A stretch of 64,000 nt of DNA from Saprospiraceae bacterium (GCA_029251525.1 JAQXDE010000055.1:124001-188000); one strand, 5' to 3'. Counted from the stretch's first letter, positions 17,976 through 27,905 are shown. The notes: a model not told the origin generated them from the sequence alone. A program made the numbers and translations.

Positions 17976-18875
17976 TTATTCGGATTTTTTTTTTGCTTTA
18001 GGGTGGGCTTGTTGATATACTTTTTTTAATTTTTCAATTGAATTATGTGTGTAAACTTGAGTTGCTGCAAGACTAGAATGTCCTAGTAATTCTTTAATTG
18101 CATTAAGATCTGCACCATTATTGGATAGGTGAGTTGCAAATGAGTGTCTCAAAACGTGTGGGCTTCTTTGTTCAACAGTTGTGATTTGGGATAAATATTT
18201 TTTAACTAAATTATAAACTAACTTGGGATACATTATTTTCCCTTTTTCAGTCAAAAACAGTGAGTCAGTGGCATCTAATGCAAATTCATCATGTCTAATT
18301 TCTAAGTAATTTTTTAAACGATTAGCTAACGGACGTGCAAAAGGAATTAATCTTTCTTTATTTCCTTTACCCAAAACTTTGACTTGATCATTAAAAAAAT
18401 CCAAATCATTTGGTGTCAAATTTATCAACTCAGAACGACGCATACCAGTAGAATACAGCATTTCCATCACCATTTCATCTCGAACTGCTGGATAACCTTC
18501 TCCAAAATTTATTTTTTCAAATAAATTTTTTAATTCAATTTCTTTGACTATTACGGGTAATTTTTTTCCCACTTTTGGTGCAATAACCTTAAGCATTGGA
18601 TTCTCTTGGATCTCTTTCCTTCGCTTTAAAAATTTAAAAAAAGTCTTAAGGGTAGATAACTTTCTATTGATTGATCTGGGAGTAACCTTGTTTTGCATGA
18701 GTTCGACTACCCATGCCCTTACATGGAAATGCCTTACTTCCAAGATGGAAGTAAGGTCATATGTTTCTTCGAGGTAAGCGAATAATTGAAGCAAATCGCT
18801 TTGATACGCAGTTATAGTATGCGAAGAAAATCTTTTTTCTAGTTTCAAATATTTTAAAAAGACTGTAATGTCCAT
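17976..18875 (-). CDS. xerC: XerC/XerD-type tyrosine recombinase
   Basis: The 299-residue protein has the N-terminal SAM-like core-binding domain (about 1-90) and the catalytic domain. All active-site residues are visible: R146 in STGMRRSEL, K170 in LGKGNKER, H240 and R243 in PHVLRHSF, H266 in LGHSSLAATQ and nucleophile Y275 in VYTH. Length and motif spacing match chromosomal Xer proteins, which resolve dimers at dif, so this is not a mobile-element integrase. Its place between rpsU and hpf is the conserved Bacteroidota context. Whether it acts as the XerC or the XerD partner cannot be told here. Confidence 0.9.
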   Translation of the reverse strand: MDITVFLKYLKLEKRFSSHTITAYQSDLLQLFAYLEETYDLTSILEVRHFHVRAWVVELMQNKVTPRSINRKLSTLKTFFKFLKRRKEIQENPMLKVIAPKVGKKLPVIVKEIELKNLFEKINFGEGYPAVRDEMVMEMLYSTGMRRSELINLTPNDLDFFNDQVKVLGKGNKERLIPFARPLANRLKNYLEIRHDEFALDATDSLFLTEKGKIMYPKLVYNLVKKYLSQITTVEQRSPHVLRHSFATHLSNNGADLNAIKELLGHSSLAATQVYTHNSIEKLKKVYQQAHPKAKKKSE

Positions 18876-18956
18876 ACTAATTATTATAAGCGGTTATAAA
18901 AAAAAGTATTTTTTTACTCAAACTAGAGAATTGCTTTCTCAAAAGCAAAAAGACAA

Positions 18957-19142
18957 TTATCCTCCGTAGTTTTTCAACTTATAAGCAGCTTTTAACATTT
19001 CTGCTCTTCTTCTTACTGAAGGCTTTACGAATTCCTTTCTTCTTCGTAATTCTTTTAAAGTACCTGTTTTTATGAACTTACGCTTATACACCTTAAGTGC
19101 TCTGTCGATTGAATCGCTATCTTTTACATCAATAATTAACAT
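18957..19142 (-). CDS. rpsU: 30S ribosomal protein S21
   Basis: This 61-residue basic protein is typical S21: LIIDVKDSDSIDRALKVYKR, then the LRRRKEFVKPSVRRR block. It sits in the small ribosomal subunit near the anti-Shine-Dalgarno region of 16S rRNA. It is followed after 81 bp by xerC on the same strand and preceded by a near-consensus promoter at 19182-19213. Confidence 0.95.
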   Translation of the reverse strand: MLIIDVKDSDSIDRALKVYKRKFIKTGTLKELRRRKEFVKPSVRRRAEMLKAAYKLKNYGG

Positions 19143-19181
19143 AAATAATATAATTTAGTTTGGATTTTTAAAATTGGACTG

Positions 19182-19213
19182 CAAAGATAAGTCAATTTTA
19201 TTAAGAAATGAAA
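19182..19213 (-). promoter_or_regulatory. Bacteroidota-type promoter of rpsU
   Basis: On the minus strand TATCTTTG (19182-19189) is an exact TAnnTTTG element. A TTTC lies 20 bases upstream at about 19210-19213, one mismatch from the TTTG element. Transcription would start about 40 bases before the rpsU ATG. Confidence 0.65.
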
Positions 19214-19330
19214 TTGTTTTTTGTAAAAGGTGAAAGAATTTAATCTTAGTCATCATTAAAATAAGATTACTTAAATGATTGGATTAAAAGGATTATCATC
19301 CTTAACTTTAGAGTGCTCAAAATATATCTT

Positions 19331-19789
19331 ATGAATAAAGAAAAAAAAGGTAAACATTTTATCAAAAAACCATTTTATGAGGGTGGATTGAAAGCGATGA
19401 GGGAATTTATTTCCAAGAATAAACAATACCCGAAGGAAGCATTAGAAGGGAAAATAGAAGGTACTGTTTACATTAAATACAAAATTAATTACAAAGGAAA
19501 AGTGATCGGAACAAAGGTGTTAAAAAGTCTAGGCTACGGTTGTGATGAAGAAGCACAACGAGTGATTAAATTAATGAAATTTGAAGCACCTAAAAATCGA
19601 GGTGTTAAAGTCAAGTTTTTTAAAAATATCCAAATTCATTTTAGTTTGTCAAAGGAAAAAGATAAATCTGCGATAGAAATAGACTTACACTCCCAAACAA
19701 ACCTTATTTATACAATTTCACCAACTAAAAAGAAAGATAATACCCCTGATAAGAAGCAAGGAGGTGGTTATACTATTCAAATTAAATAA
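19331..19789 (+). CDS. lone TonB C-terminal-like domain protein without a membrane anchor
   Basis: From the ATG at 19331 the product has 152 residues; the frame is open to 19313 with a non-ATG start. Residues about 10-105 read like a TonB C-terminal domain: YEGGLKAMREFISKNKQYP, EGTVYIKYKINYKGKVIG and a GCDEEAQRVIKLMKF helix. The N terminus (MNKEKKGKHF) is basic and has no signal peptide, transmembrane helix or Pro-rich spacer, so it cannot be a normal TonB. The last 40 residues are Lys-rich and low in complexity. It has no ExbB or ExbD neighbours. It may be a cytoplasmic or truncated relative; function unknown. Confidence 0.7.
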   Translation: MNKEKKGKHFIKKPFYEGGLKAMREFISKNKQYPKEALEGKIEGTVYIKYKINYKGKVIGTKVLKSLGYGCDEEAQRVIKLMKFEAPKNRGVKVKFFKNIQIHFSLSKEKDKSAIEIDLHSQTNLIYTISPTKKKDNTPDKKQGGGYTIQIK

Positions 19790-19938
19790 TCAAAAGTTAG
19801 CCTCTGCTTTTTGGCACCTTAAAATCTTAACGCTTTATGCTCGTTCAGGATTAAACGAAAAAGTATTTTTTAGTAAAAATTGAAAAATAATTTTTTAAAT
19901 TTCTTCGTAGTTTTATATTTTCTGACAAAAACAATTGA

Positions 19939-22900
19939 ATGAGATTATCAATAATAATTAATATTTGCTTTATTTTTTCAATTCCACTCCTTGCTCAAAT
20001 TCAATATTCAGATGTTGCTTTGCAAATAGGAATTGATCACCAATATTTACAGGGTGGTCCTGGAGGAGGAGTAAGTTTTGTTGATTTTGATGGAGATGGA
20101 TGGGATGATATTACTTTAGCTACAGCAGTTGGGGATTCTATTCTTTTCTTTAAAAATATCAATGGAGCTTTTCAAAAGACATCTTCTTTTGTTGATCATA
20201 CCGAAGAGTCAAAACATGTTCTGTGGGTAGATTTTGACAACGATGATGATTTGGATTTGTACGTTACTACTTTTGAAGGTGCCAATAGGTTATATGAAAA
20301 TAATGGTAACTTAGAATTTATAGATATAACCGAGGCTGCTGGGTTTCCGATTGATTCACTGAGACATTTTGGAGCAGCATGGGCAGATTATGATCGAGAT
20401 GGCTGGTTGGATTTATACTATACCGAACGAAAATCACTGAATTCAGGTACGAATAATCAAAATCGTCTTTTTAGAAATAATGCTGATGGAACTTTTACGG
20501 AGAAAACTGATTTTGCTCAGGTAGCAGATGAAAATAAATTACCTTTTTGCGCTGCTTTTTTTGACTACGATAATGATCGTTGGCCTGATATTTATATTGC
20601 TAATGATAAAGCACCTCCGAATACACTTTTCCGAAATAATGGCAATGGAACATTTATGGATGTGAGTTTTCCGACTCAATCAAATGTCGTTATGAGCGCA
20701 ATGTGTGTAGCCATTGCAGATTATAATAATGATGCTAATCAGGATGTTTACATTTCAAATATTGCGACTGGGAATGTATTGTTGCAAAATCACGAAATTT
20801 CAAATACTCATTTTTTTATGGACCAAGCTAGCGATGCTGGCGTTGAGTTTTTTGATGTGGCTTGGGGCTGTAATTTTTTGGATGCAGACAATGATCGAAA
20901 GTTAGATTTGTACGTGAGTGGAGCTACAGTTGGTTCGACTACACCTTCTAGCACTTTTTATAAAAATGACGGGAATGGTATTTTTTCTGAAACATTTGAT
21001 GGTTTTGATGGTGATACGGTGAAAAGTTATTGCAATGCGATTGGAGATTTTAATCAAGATGGATTTCCGGATATTATGGTTTCTAATTTTGCCCCTTTTA
21101 ATTCTCAACTTTGGCAAAATGGGGGAGGAACCACCAATTGGATAAAAGTAAATCTGCAAGGAGTCAAAAGTAATCGACAAGGCATTGGTTCCAAGATTGA
21201 AGTTTATGCTGAAGATGAATATCAGATGCGTTACACTCATTGTGGAATCGCTTACATGGGACAAAATTCGGATACTGAAATTATTGGTTTAGCCAATGCG
21301 AATGTTGTAGATTCAATTAAAATTACATGGCCAGCTGGACATGTAGATGTATTGTTTCAAGTTGCGGCGAATCAAACTATTGAAGTGATTGAAGGAAGTA
21401 CGACTAATGGGAATATTGACGTAGATGATGATGTTGTTTTGACTACTCCAACAATAATGACAGATTTTCATTTTGTGGAAGCGCAAGACGAAGCGATGAT
21501 TGATCATTATTTTAGTCATGATATTTTTATTGGAGGTGGAGCTGCATTTTTTGATTACGATAATGATGGTGATGATGATTTGTATATCACGGCAGGATTG
21601 GAAATGGATCATTTTTATGAGAACAATGGCGATGGAACTTTTACAGACAAAAGTTTTCAAGTTGGCCTGCTTGGTACGCAATATTATTTTACAACGGGAG
21701 TCGTCGCTGGAGATATTGATAATGATGGGTTTAAAGATTTATTTGTCACTACGAATCAATCTAATTTGGAGCAACAAGGCAAGAATTTATTATTCCGAAA
21801 TAATGGAAATGGAATGTTTCAAGACATTTGGAATCAAATTCAACCAAAAGATAAAACTCAAGCGATTAGCGCAGTTTTTACAGATTATGACTTGGATGGA
21901 TTGCTAGATATTTATGTGATTAGTTATGTTGAAAATGCAAGTTTTACGACTGATCCCAATGGAACGATTAATGGTTTTTCGCATGATTGTTATGCGAATA
22001 CTTTTTATAAAAACCTAGGAAATGGGCAATTTGAAGAAGTCGCTGAAGTATTACAAATTAATGATAATGGTTGTTCCTTAGCAGTAGTCTCTACTGATTT
22101 CGATATGGATGGAGATATGGATATTTATTTGGCAAATGACTTTGGGGAATTTATCGAAACGAATCATTTATATAAAAATGTTACGATTGATTCTGTAATC
22201 ATGTATGATGAAATTGCGAATATTGTTGATGCAGATTTGGGGATGTACGGAATGGGAATCGCAGTTGGAGATGTTGATCGAGATTTAGATTTGGATTACT
22301 ATGTGACAAATTTTGGGAAGAATGCTTTGTTGCGAAATGATGGTGATTTTTTTACAAATATTACAGACGTAGCAGGAGTAGGGGATGAGTGGATTATTCC
22401 CGATAGTTTGTTGGCGATTGGTTGGGGAACTTCCTTCTTAGATATAGATAATGATAGCGATTTAGATTTGTATGTCGCAAATGGATTTGTTCCAAGTCCG
22501 AGTTTTCTTAACTCAACTTTGCATATGAATGATAAGCTTTTTATCAATGAAGGTAATCTTCAATTCACCGATACAGACACAATTTTTGGCATTCAAAATA
22601 AATATGCATCTCGTGGAATGGCTTATTCTGATTATGATAATGATGGTGATTTGGATGTGCTTTCTGTGGTGTTAAATGTTCCAATAAATGGTTCAGGTTG
22701 GAAAACAATTCTTTATCGAAATGAAAAAGGAAATGAAAAGAATTGGTTGCAAGTCTCGCTGGAGGGAGTTGATGTAAATCGAGATGCTTATGGCTCAAAA
22801 ATATTTGTTCACGCCGACGGGAATGTATTGTTCGAGGAAGTCAGCGGAGGTTCGAGTCATGCTTCTCATCATTCGAGTCGAATTCATTTTGGATTGGATA

Positions 22901-23340
22901 CAATATCAATGGTGGATAGTATTGAAGTGCTTTGGACAGGAGGAAATCGACGACAGTTGCTTTATGATATTGAAGCGAATAAAGCTATTGAAATATTGGA
23001 AGATACTACGCTTGCTTTGCTGAATGAATCGACGATGATGGATACAATTGTTATTGATGCAACGATTGATTTGACTAAAAATAATCCTTCGATGGAGGTT
23101 GCTCCAAATCCTACGAAGGACATTTTAAATGTTGAAATAAAAAATAATCAAGGAGCGGGGGAGTTACTTTTATACAATATTTTAGGTCAATTGAAAAAAG
23201 GAAAAACGGTGGCTAAGCAAGATCGAAATGTGATTTTAGATTTGGGGGAAATGGAGGCAGGGGTTTATATTTTGACTTATTTATCTGAAGGTGTTATGTT
23301 GACGAGGAAAATTTTATTAGAAAAAAATGGAGGAAAATAA
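19939..23340 (+). CDS. secreted FG-GAP/VCBS repeat protein with two UnbV/ASPIC domains and T9SS type A tail
   Basis: The 1133-residue protein begins with a signal peptide ending SIPLLAQ. It is a tandem duplication. In each half, many Asp-rich calcium-binding blades (DFDGDGWDD, DYDNDGDDDLYI, DIDNDSDLDLYV) are followed by a UnbV/ASPIC domain. The first such domain is at about 399-487 (NWIKVNLQGVKSNRQGIGSK), the second at about 934-1020 (NWLQVSLEGVDVNRDAYGSK). From about 1051 a type A sorting domain follows (VAPNPTKDILNVEI). It would fold as calcium-dependent beta-propellers on or outside the cell. The ligand is unknown. It is convergent with the arylsulfotransferase-like gene. Confidence 0.88.
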   Translation: MRLSIIINICFIFSIPLLAQIQYSDVALQIGIDHQYLQGGPGGGVSFVDFDGDGWDDITLATAVGDSILFFKNINGAFQKTSSFVDHTEESKHVLWVDFDNDDDLDLYVTTFEGANRLYENNGNLEFIDITEAAGFPIDSLRHFGAAWADYDRDGWLDLYYTERKSLNSGTNNQNRLFRNNADGTFTEKTDFAQVADENKLPFCAAFFDYDNDRWPDIYIANDKAPPNTLFRNNGNGTFMDVSFPTQSNVVMSAMCVAIADYNNDANQDVYISNIATGNVLLQNHEISNTHFFMDQASDAGVEFFDVAWGCNFLDADNDRKLDLYVSGATVGSTTPSSTFYKNDGNGIFSETFDGFDGDTVKSYCNAIGDFNQDGFPDIMVSNFAPFNSQLWQNGGGTTNWIKVNLQGVKSNRQGIGSKIEVYAEDEYQMRYTHCGIAYMGQNSDTEIIGLANANVVDSIKITWPAGHVDVLFQVAANQTIEVIEGSTTNGNIDVDDDVVLTTPTIMTDFHFVEAQDEAMIDHYFSHDIFIGGGAAFFDYDNDGDDDLYITAGLEMDHFYENNGDGTFTDKSFQVGLLGTQYYFTTGVVAGDIDNDGFKDLFVTTNQSNLEQQGKNLLFRNNGNGMFQDIWNQIQPKDKTQAISAVFTDYDLDGLLDIYVISYVENASFTTDPNGTINGFSHDCYANTFYKNLGNGQFEEVAEVLQINDNGCSLAVVSTDFDMDGDMDIYLANDFGEFIETNHLYKNVTIDSVIMYDEIANIVDADLGMYGMGIAVGDVDRDLDLDYYVTNFGKNALLRNDGDFFTNITDVAGVGDEWIIPDSLLAIGWGTSFLDIDNDSDLDLYVANGFVPSPSFLNSTLHMNDKLFINEGNLQFTDTDTIFGIQNKYASRGMAYSDYDNDGDLDVLSVVLNVPINGSGWKTILYRNEKGNEKNWLQVSLEGVDVNRDAYGSKIFVHADGNVLFEEVSGGSSHASHHSSRIHFGLDTISMVDSIEVLWTGGNRRQLLYDIEANKAIEILEDTTLALLNESTMMDTIVIDATIDLTKNNPSMEVAPNPTKDILNVEIKNNQGAGELLLYNILGQLKKGKTVAKQDRNVILDLGEMEAGVYILTYLSEGVMLTRKILLEKNGGK

Positions 23341-23357
23341 TAGCTTTAAATTAATTA

Positions 23358-23395
23358 GACCTTCCAGGTTTTAAAAACTTGGAAGGTCTTTTTTT
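23358..23395. terminator. bidirectional intrinsic terminator
   Basis: A stem GACCTTCCA..GTTTT / AAAAC..TGGAAGGTC is followed by a T run on the plus strand. It separates two convergent genes. Confidence 0.8.
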
Positions 23396-25073
23396 AATGT
23401 TGAATAATTATTTTTTTCAAAAAAGAAGAACTTTTGTTTTGTAAAAAATAAATACCAGACGGCAAATGAGAAACATTAATTTCAGTTGCCCCAAAGGGAA
23501 TATTTTGGGTTAAAATTAAATTTCCGATTGAATTAATAAGGTTAACTTGTTCAGTTTTTTCATTGTTGTTTTTTAGGAATAACAATGTATTTACGGGGTT
23601 TGGAGAAAAGGAAATGTCGTTATTTTTGTTGAACGTTTTATCGGTCGAGACAAGTGAACAAAATGCAGGATTAGGTTCTGACTCAATAAAACCAATTGGG
23701 GCAAGATTCTTTCCAATGAAGGCTGGATAAGTTGCTAAATACCGTTGCGCTTGGAAAGTAAAGTTTTCACTCAAAGCTAAATTGAAACCTTGAGTAACTG
23801 GATTTCCATTTTTTAAAGGAGTAACATATTCCCAAGCGACTTCACCATCTGGACTCAATTCGAATGTCCGACCTTGACGACCTGCGCACATAATAACACT
23901 TCCATCGCCGATGATTTGAATGCTTGATGCAGCGGTAGAATAATTTCTAGTAGTATCTGGATGCGAAAACTCTTTGCTGAATGTTTCAGGTAAAAACGTT
24001 CCGTTTGATTGAGTATAGGAAAAAGTAGTTGTATCAAATTCAGGAGCTAAAATTTGTCCAAGGGAAAGTCCAGTTTCGATATGATTATTATACAAAGCAA
24101 TTTTTCCAAAAAATTCATAATCAGGATTGATGTCATTTTCATCAATCCATTGGACATCATGTTGAGAAAAAAGTTGCCGATCTGATGTTTCGCCAGATTG
24201 GTAAGCTTTGGGATTTCCCCAACGATAAAGTAAGTCTCCACCTTGAGTACTATTCCCTCCAGAAGTTCCAGCAGCCTCTGCTGAAGTGGTACTTCGATCG
24301 ATGATCCAAAATTCATTGAAGTGTTTGCTATTTATGATTACTTGATCTAAAATTGGATTGTAGTCGATGGAATTGCAATGCAACCAATCTGTTTTTTCAA
24401 AAGTATATTCCAAGTAATTAATATCAATTCTTTCTGGATGATCAGCTACGATTCCAAAGTTGGCTTTGGTGGAATCATGATCTTGAATAAGGTGATCCCA
24501 AGCATGCCATTCCCAAATGATGCTATCTGTTATTGGATCAATTTCTATAATATAATCAGTTAAAATACTTCGTTGAAAATAACTTAAAGTATCAAAACCA
24601 TTTGCCACGATTTCGTCTAGTTCTTTTTTTTGCCAAATAATCATCATGATCGTTCCGTGAGGAGTAAAATGAATATCATGATGTTGGATTTGAGTGGAGT
24701 CGTCAACCTTATAAGTCCATAAAGTCTCATTATCCCAACTGACTAATTCAATGATGCCTCCAGCACCTCCTGAAGTGGATACAGAGCCTGGATTATCAAC
24801 ATAGTACTTACTACGAAGAATGTTTCCATTTTCTAAAAGATAGGCTACTGCACCAGGCCGAGCAGCAGGATCGTCTTCCCATTGATGAACGATTTCTCCA
24901 CATTTATTTAGTAAAAAAATATCAGATTGGTATTCTGGGAAAATAAAAGTATAACCACCTACTCCTAAATTATCATCAAAAGAAAGTAATCCAACCGTAT
25001 TATCCTGTGCAGATGAGTTTTGGAAAACTAAAGAGAACAAAAGGATAACGCTTATGTACCTACAAATGAGCAT
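23394..25073 (-). CDS. arylsulfotransferase (ASST)-like secreted protein with T9SS type A tail
   Basis: I take the start at 25073 because the signal peptide (MLICRYISVILLF..., cleavage after NSSAQ) begins there; the frame is open to 25109 but would add residues from inside the upstream terminator. The 559-residue product has the Trp/His-rich blade pattern of the ASST family: GEIVHQWEDD, HHDIHFTPHG, IIWEWHAWDH, DWLHCNSIDYNP, LFSQHDVQW. A C-terminal type A sorting domain starts at about 484 (SFSPNPVNT). Family enzymes move sulfate between phenolic groups, but distant homologues may be non-enzymatic propellers; catalytic residues are not verified here. It sits directly downstream of the SusC/D operon. 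Confidence 0.78.
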   Translation of the reverse strand: MLICRYISVILLFSLVFQNSSAQDNTVGLLSFDDNLGVGGYTFIFPEYQSDIFLLNKCGEIVHQWEDDPAARPGAVAYLLENGNILRSKYYVDNPGSVSTSGGAGGIIELVSWDNETLWTYKVDDSTQIQHHDIHFTPHGTIMMIIWQKKELDEIVANGFDTLSYFQRSILTDYIIEIDPITDSIIWEWHAWDHLIQDHDSTKANFGIVADHPERIDINYLEYTFEKTDWLHCNSIDYNPILDQVIINSKHFNEFWIIDRSTTSAEAAGTSGGNSTQGGDLLYRWGNPKAYQSGETSDRQLFSQHDVQWIDENDINPDYEFFGKIALYNNHIETGLSLGQILAPEFDTTTFSYTQSNGTFLPETFSKEFSHPDTTRNYSTAASSIQIIGDGSVIMCAGRQGRTFELSPDGEVAWEYVTPLKNGNPVTQGFNLALSENFTFQAQRYLATYPAFIGKNLAPIGFIESEPNPAFCSLVSTDKTFNKNNDISFSPNPVNTLLFLKNNNEKTEQVNLINSIGNLILTQNIPFGATEINVSHLPSGIYFLQNKSSSFLKKIIIQH

Positions 25074-25094
25074 GTTTATTATTTTAATAAAAAT

Positions 25095-25126
25095 AAAAAA
25101 GGAAGACACAGTTAAATGTGTCTTCC
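25095..25126 (-). terminator. intrinsic terminator of the SusC/D operon
   Basis: On the minus strand the arms GGAAGACACA / TGTGTCTTCC with a 6-base loop are followed by TTTTTTATTTTTATT. It ends the uptake operon only about 22 bases before the ASST-like start codon. Confidence 0.8.
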
Positions 25127-25181
25127 CAGTATTTTCAATGAAAATAGCAAACTATTTTCAGGTAAGAATAATCATTTATTC

Positions 25182-26207
25182 TTAGCAGCCTTCACAGAAT
25201 AAATCTGATTGCCATGCATTTCCATCATCTCTAGTAAGTTCAACTTCTCCTCCTTCACCATAGTCATTTGTCCATCCTAAAGATAAGACAGGACCATCAA
25301 CTTCTACTTTTACAAATGTGTAAACTTCACCCCACTGGCTTGCACCAACGAATCCCATTTTACCACAAGACTCGATGATTCTTACATCGCCTAGAGGAAG
25401 TGCAGCTCCTGTATCATCTGTTAATGTTCCTGTATAACAAGTGTAGTATACACCCATAGAACCATCTTCTAATTCTACGCCATTGTCATTTATAGAGTAA
25501 GGAACATAACTTCCAGGATCAAATGTTGCAGCATCATGCTCAGCATCTAGCCTAACAGTAGTAGAATAAGTAGTACCAGCACATGCATCCCAACCAATCC
25601 CTGCACCTTGATCAGTAGCCTTTGTTTCAGCGGCAAAAGTACCAGCTAAAATAGAGTTACAAGGTTTCTTAGTTACAGCAGGAGTATATCGGAATAAACC
25701 TTGGAAGGTTGGTTGTCCAATAATATTAGTTCCTGTGTTATCATATGTGAACGATTTACCATTAGACATAGTAAGTGTCGCATCCAATTGGAAGTCAGTT
25801 GTTAACTCAAAATCATCAATTGTCATACCTAATGCAGCAAAGATCTCCGCAAATGTTAACGTTGCTGTTAATTGAGGGAGTCCATCAGCATTAGTCGTGA
25901 AATCTGATGTTGTAAAAGTTTTGAATGTAGCAGGACCAAAAGTACCATATTTAGCAGACCAGCTGTATTCTGATACACCAGCTCCATTGTTTTCGTCATA
26001 GAACTCAACTGTAAAAGAAAGAGAAGAAGAATCAGGATTATCAAAATTTTCATAGTCCAGGTCTCCATTTACTCCTTCCACTAAACGAGGATAAGCTCCT
26101 TTCTCTAACTCATCAAACTCAGGGAATGCTCTATCTTTCTCTTGGCAAGAGAAAATAGTCAATGCACCTACAAGAAGAGCTAAAGTATATAAACTGAATT
26201 TTTTCAT
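25182..26207 (-). CDS. lipoprotein encoded with SusC/SusD
   Basis: The 341-residue protein has a lipoprotein signal ending LTIFSC, with C21 as the lipidated Cys, followed by a QEKDRAFPEF linker. Two all-beta regions follow, and the end is Cys-rich (LFCEGC). No specific family is recognised. Its position as third gene after susC and susD is where such operons place SusE/SusF-like or other surface glycan-binding lipoproteins, so a surface role in substrate binding is likely by context only. The gap to susD is 31 bp. Confidence 0.75.
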   Translation of the reverse strand: MKKFSLYTLALLVGALTIFSCQEKDRAFPEFDELEKGAYPRLVEGVNGDLDYENFDNPDSSSLSFTVEFYDENNGAGVSEYSWSAKYGTFGPATFKTFTTSDFTTNADGLPQLTATLTFAEIFAALGMTIDDFELTTDFQLDATLTMSNGKSFTYDNTGTNIIGQPTFQGLFRYTPAVTKKPCNSILAGTFAAETKATDQGAGIGWDACAGTTYSTTVRLDAEHDAATFDPGSYVPYSINDNGVELEDGSMGVYYTCYTGTLTDDTGAALPLGDVRIIESCGKMGFVGASQWGEVYTFVKVEVDGPVLSLGWTNDYGEGGEVELTRDDGNAWQSDLFCEGC

Positions 26208-26238
26208 GTTTTTTTACTTTTCAATTAAATAATAATGT

Positions 26239-27885
26239 TTAATTCGCACATCCAGGTGCATTAGAATCCCAGAAAACAGGAACAGTTACGTCAGCTTTTT
26301 GGCTAGCGTTGGAATTTCTGTTTACATAGTTAGACGGATACCAGAATGATCTAGCAAAAGGGCTAGGGTCATCTAATCTTAATGGTTGAAGATTGTTAGG
26401 TTTACAAGTTCTTCTGTAACCATTATATCCTTCTAATCCATTTCCTTGCAGTGCGATTAAGTATTCCTTCATTACGATGTCTAACTTACCATCAGCGTCA
26501 GCAGCATTGAATTTATTATTAACCTCGGTTACATAATCTTCAACATCATCCATAGTTGGAGCACTAGCACCAGCTTGAGAAGTGAAACCCATTACTTTGG
26601 CAATAGATTTTCTTACTCCGCTTTCTAACATTGCAGCAGCATCATCAGAAGTACTTAATGTTAAAGCAGCTTCTGCTCTCATGAAATCAACATAAGAAGA
26701 AAGAACCATAGGCTGGATACCAGCACCACCGTCACCGTCAGTACCTCCATTGGACATCCCGGAACAACTCGCATCGTCATATTTTCCACCAGCAGGGTAA
26801 ACTCCCCAGACAGTTCTTTTCAAGCCATCAGGTGGAATACCATCGTCGTTACCGTGATCTCTACCCCAATATCCACCATATGCACCAGCTGGGTCACCGA
26901 AGTCACCAGAAGCTGTACACCAAGGTAATCCTGGAGGGAAGTGAGTAGGGTAAGGAAGAGCAGTACAATCTAATGTAAAGAAGTTTTCATCAGATTCATC
27001 ACAATCTTGACGGTAGAAGTAGTATCTCAATCGTGGATCTTCAGTAAATTTCTCACCAAATAATAACCACATGTAGTTATTAGATAAATACCATCCAGCA
27101 CCACCTGCTTCGTAACCATCAGCATAGTATGGGTGTCGTGAATCAGGAGTAGAACGGTTAGTTCCATATTGGAATTGGAAATCGTCTCCTTCAGCAGAGA
27201 TCATATTGTCCTCACCAATTAAAGTGTTGATTTGAGCGGTATTACCTGTATTCAAATGTGCCTTTAATTTAAGTGAATTAGCAGCTTTAATCCAACTAGC
27301 ATCGCTTCCACCGTAGAAAATATCATTGGTGATAGTTCCAGTAGGGTTTCCTAGATCAGAAATTGCATTATCTAATAAACCAATAGCAGCATCGTATACG
27401 CTAGCTCCAGCATCAGCAGCAGGATTCAATTCATCTGTACCCTGGAATGCCTGAGAATAAGGAACATCTCCAAACAAATCCACTAGGGTAAGCATTGTGT
27501 ATGCTTTAATGATTTTAGCGACTCCTGAATGTCTTGTGAATCCACCATTCTCTTCAGCTAGCTGAATGATAAGATTACAATCAGGCAAGATTTGAGAGTA
27601 GGCTAAATCCCACATAAAGTCAAAAGAAGAAGGGCCATCTTGATTGTCATAACGAGCACCACCTGTTAAGGCTACCATTCTTACGTATGGCATAGTTTCG
27701 TCACTTGCTTCATCAATCAAATCGCCTAACTCAATCATGGCATTATTCATTACCAAGTTGATTTCAGCATTTTCAGGAGTAACAGAGTTTGGGTTAATTG
27801 CTTGCTCATCTAGATCTAAAGAATCACAGGCACTAACAAAAACTAATAATCCAAATGCTAAAAATATTTTAAATATATTTTTCAT
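26239..27885 (-). CDS. SusD/RagB-family nutrient-binding outer membrane lipoprotein
   Basis: The 548-residue protein has a lipoprotein signal (FVSAC, lipidated C20, then DSLDLDEQAINPNS). TPR-like helices follow, including IKAYTMLTLVDLFGDVPYSQAF, the hallmark SusD segment, and a C-terminal binding region rich in Gly, Asp and Trp. It resembles the SusD_2 subgroup. It caps the SusC barrel and binds the substrate at the surface. It lies 20 bp after susC and is certainly co-transcribed with it. The substrate is not evident: no glycoside hydrolase is near, and the Trp/Tyr-rich pocket only suggests a glycan or peptide. Confidence 0.92.
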   Translation of the reverse strand: MKNIFKIFLAFGLLVFVSACDSLDLDEQAINPNSVTPENAEINLVMNNAMIELGDLIDEASDETMPYVRMVALTGGARYDNQDGPSSFDFMWDLAYSQILPDCNLIIQLAEENGGFTRHSGVAKIIKAYTMLTLVDLFGDVPYSQAFQGTDELNPAADAGASVYDAAIGLLDNAISDLGNPTGTITNDIFYGGSDASWIKAANSLKLKAHLNTGNTAQINTLIGEDNMISAEGDDFQFQYGTNRSTPDSRHPYYADGYEAGGAGWYLSNNYMWLLFGEKFTEDPRLRYYFYRQDCDESDENFFTLDCTALPYPTHFPPGLPWCTASGDFGDPAGAYGGYWGRDHGNDDGIPPDGLKRTVWGVYPAGGKYDDASCSGMSNGGTDGDGGAGIQPMVLSSYVDFMRAEAALTLSTSDDAAAMLESGVRKSIAKVMGFTSQAGASAPTMDDVEDYVTEVNNKFNAADADGKLDIVMKEYLIALQGNGLEGYNGYRRTCKPNNLQPLRLDDPSPFARSFWYPSNYVNRNSNASQKADVTVPVFWDSNAPGCAN

Positions 27886-27905
27886 AATTCGATTTTGTTT
27901 TTAAA

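Noticed and set aside
17976-18875. The Xer-type recombinase as part of an integrated element
   Set aside because: It lies in the conserved rpsU-xerC-hpf group with chromosomal Xer spacing, and no attachment repeats or phage genes are near.
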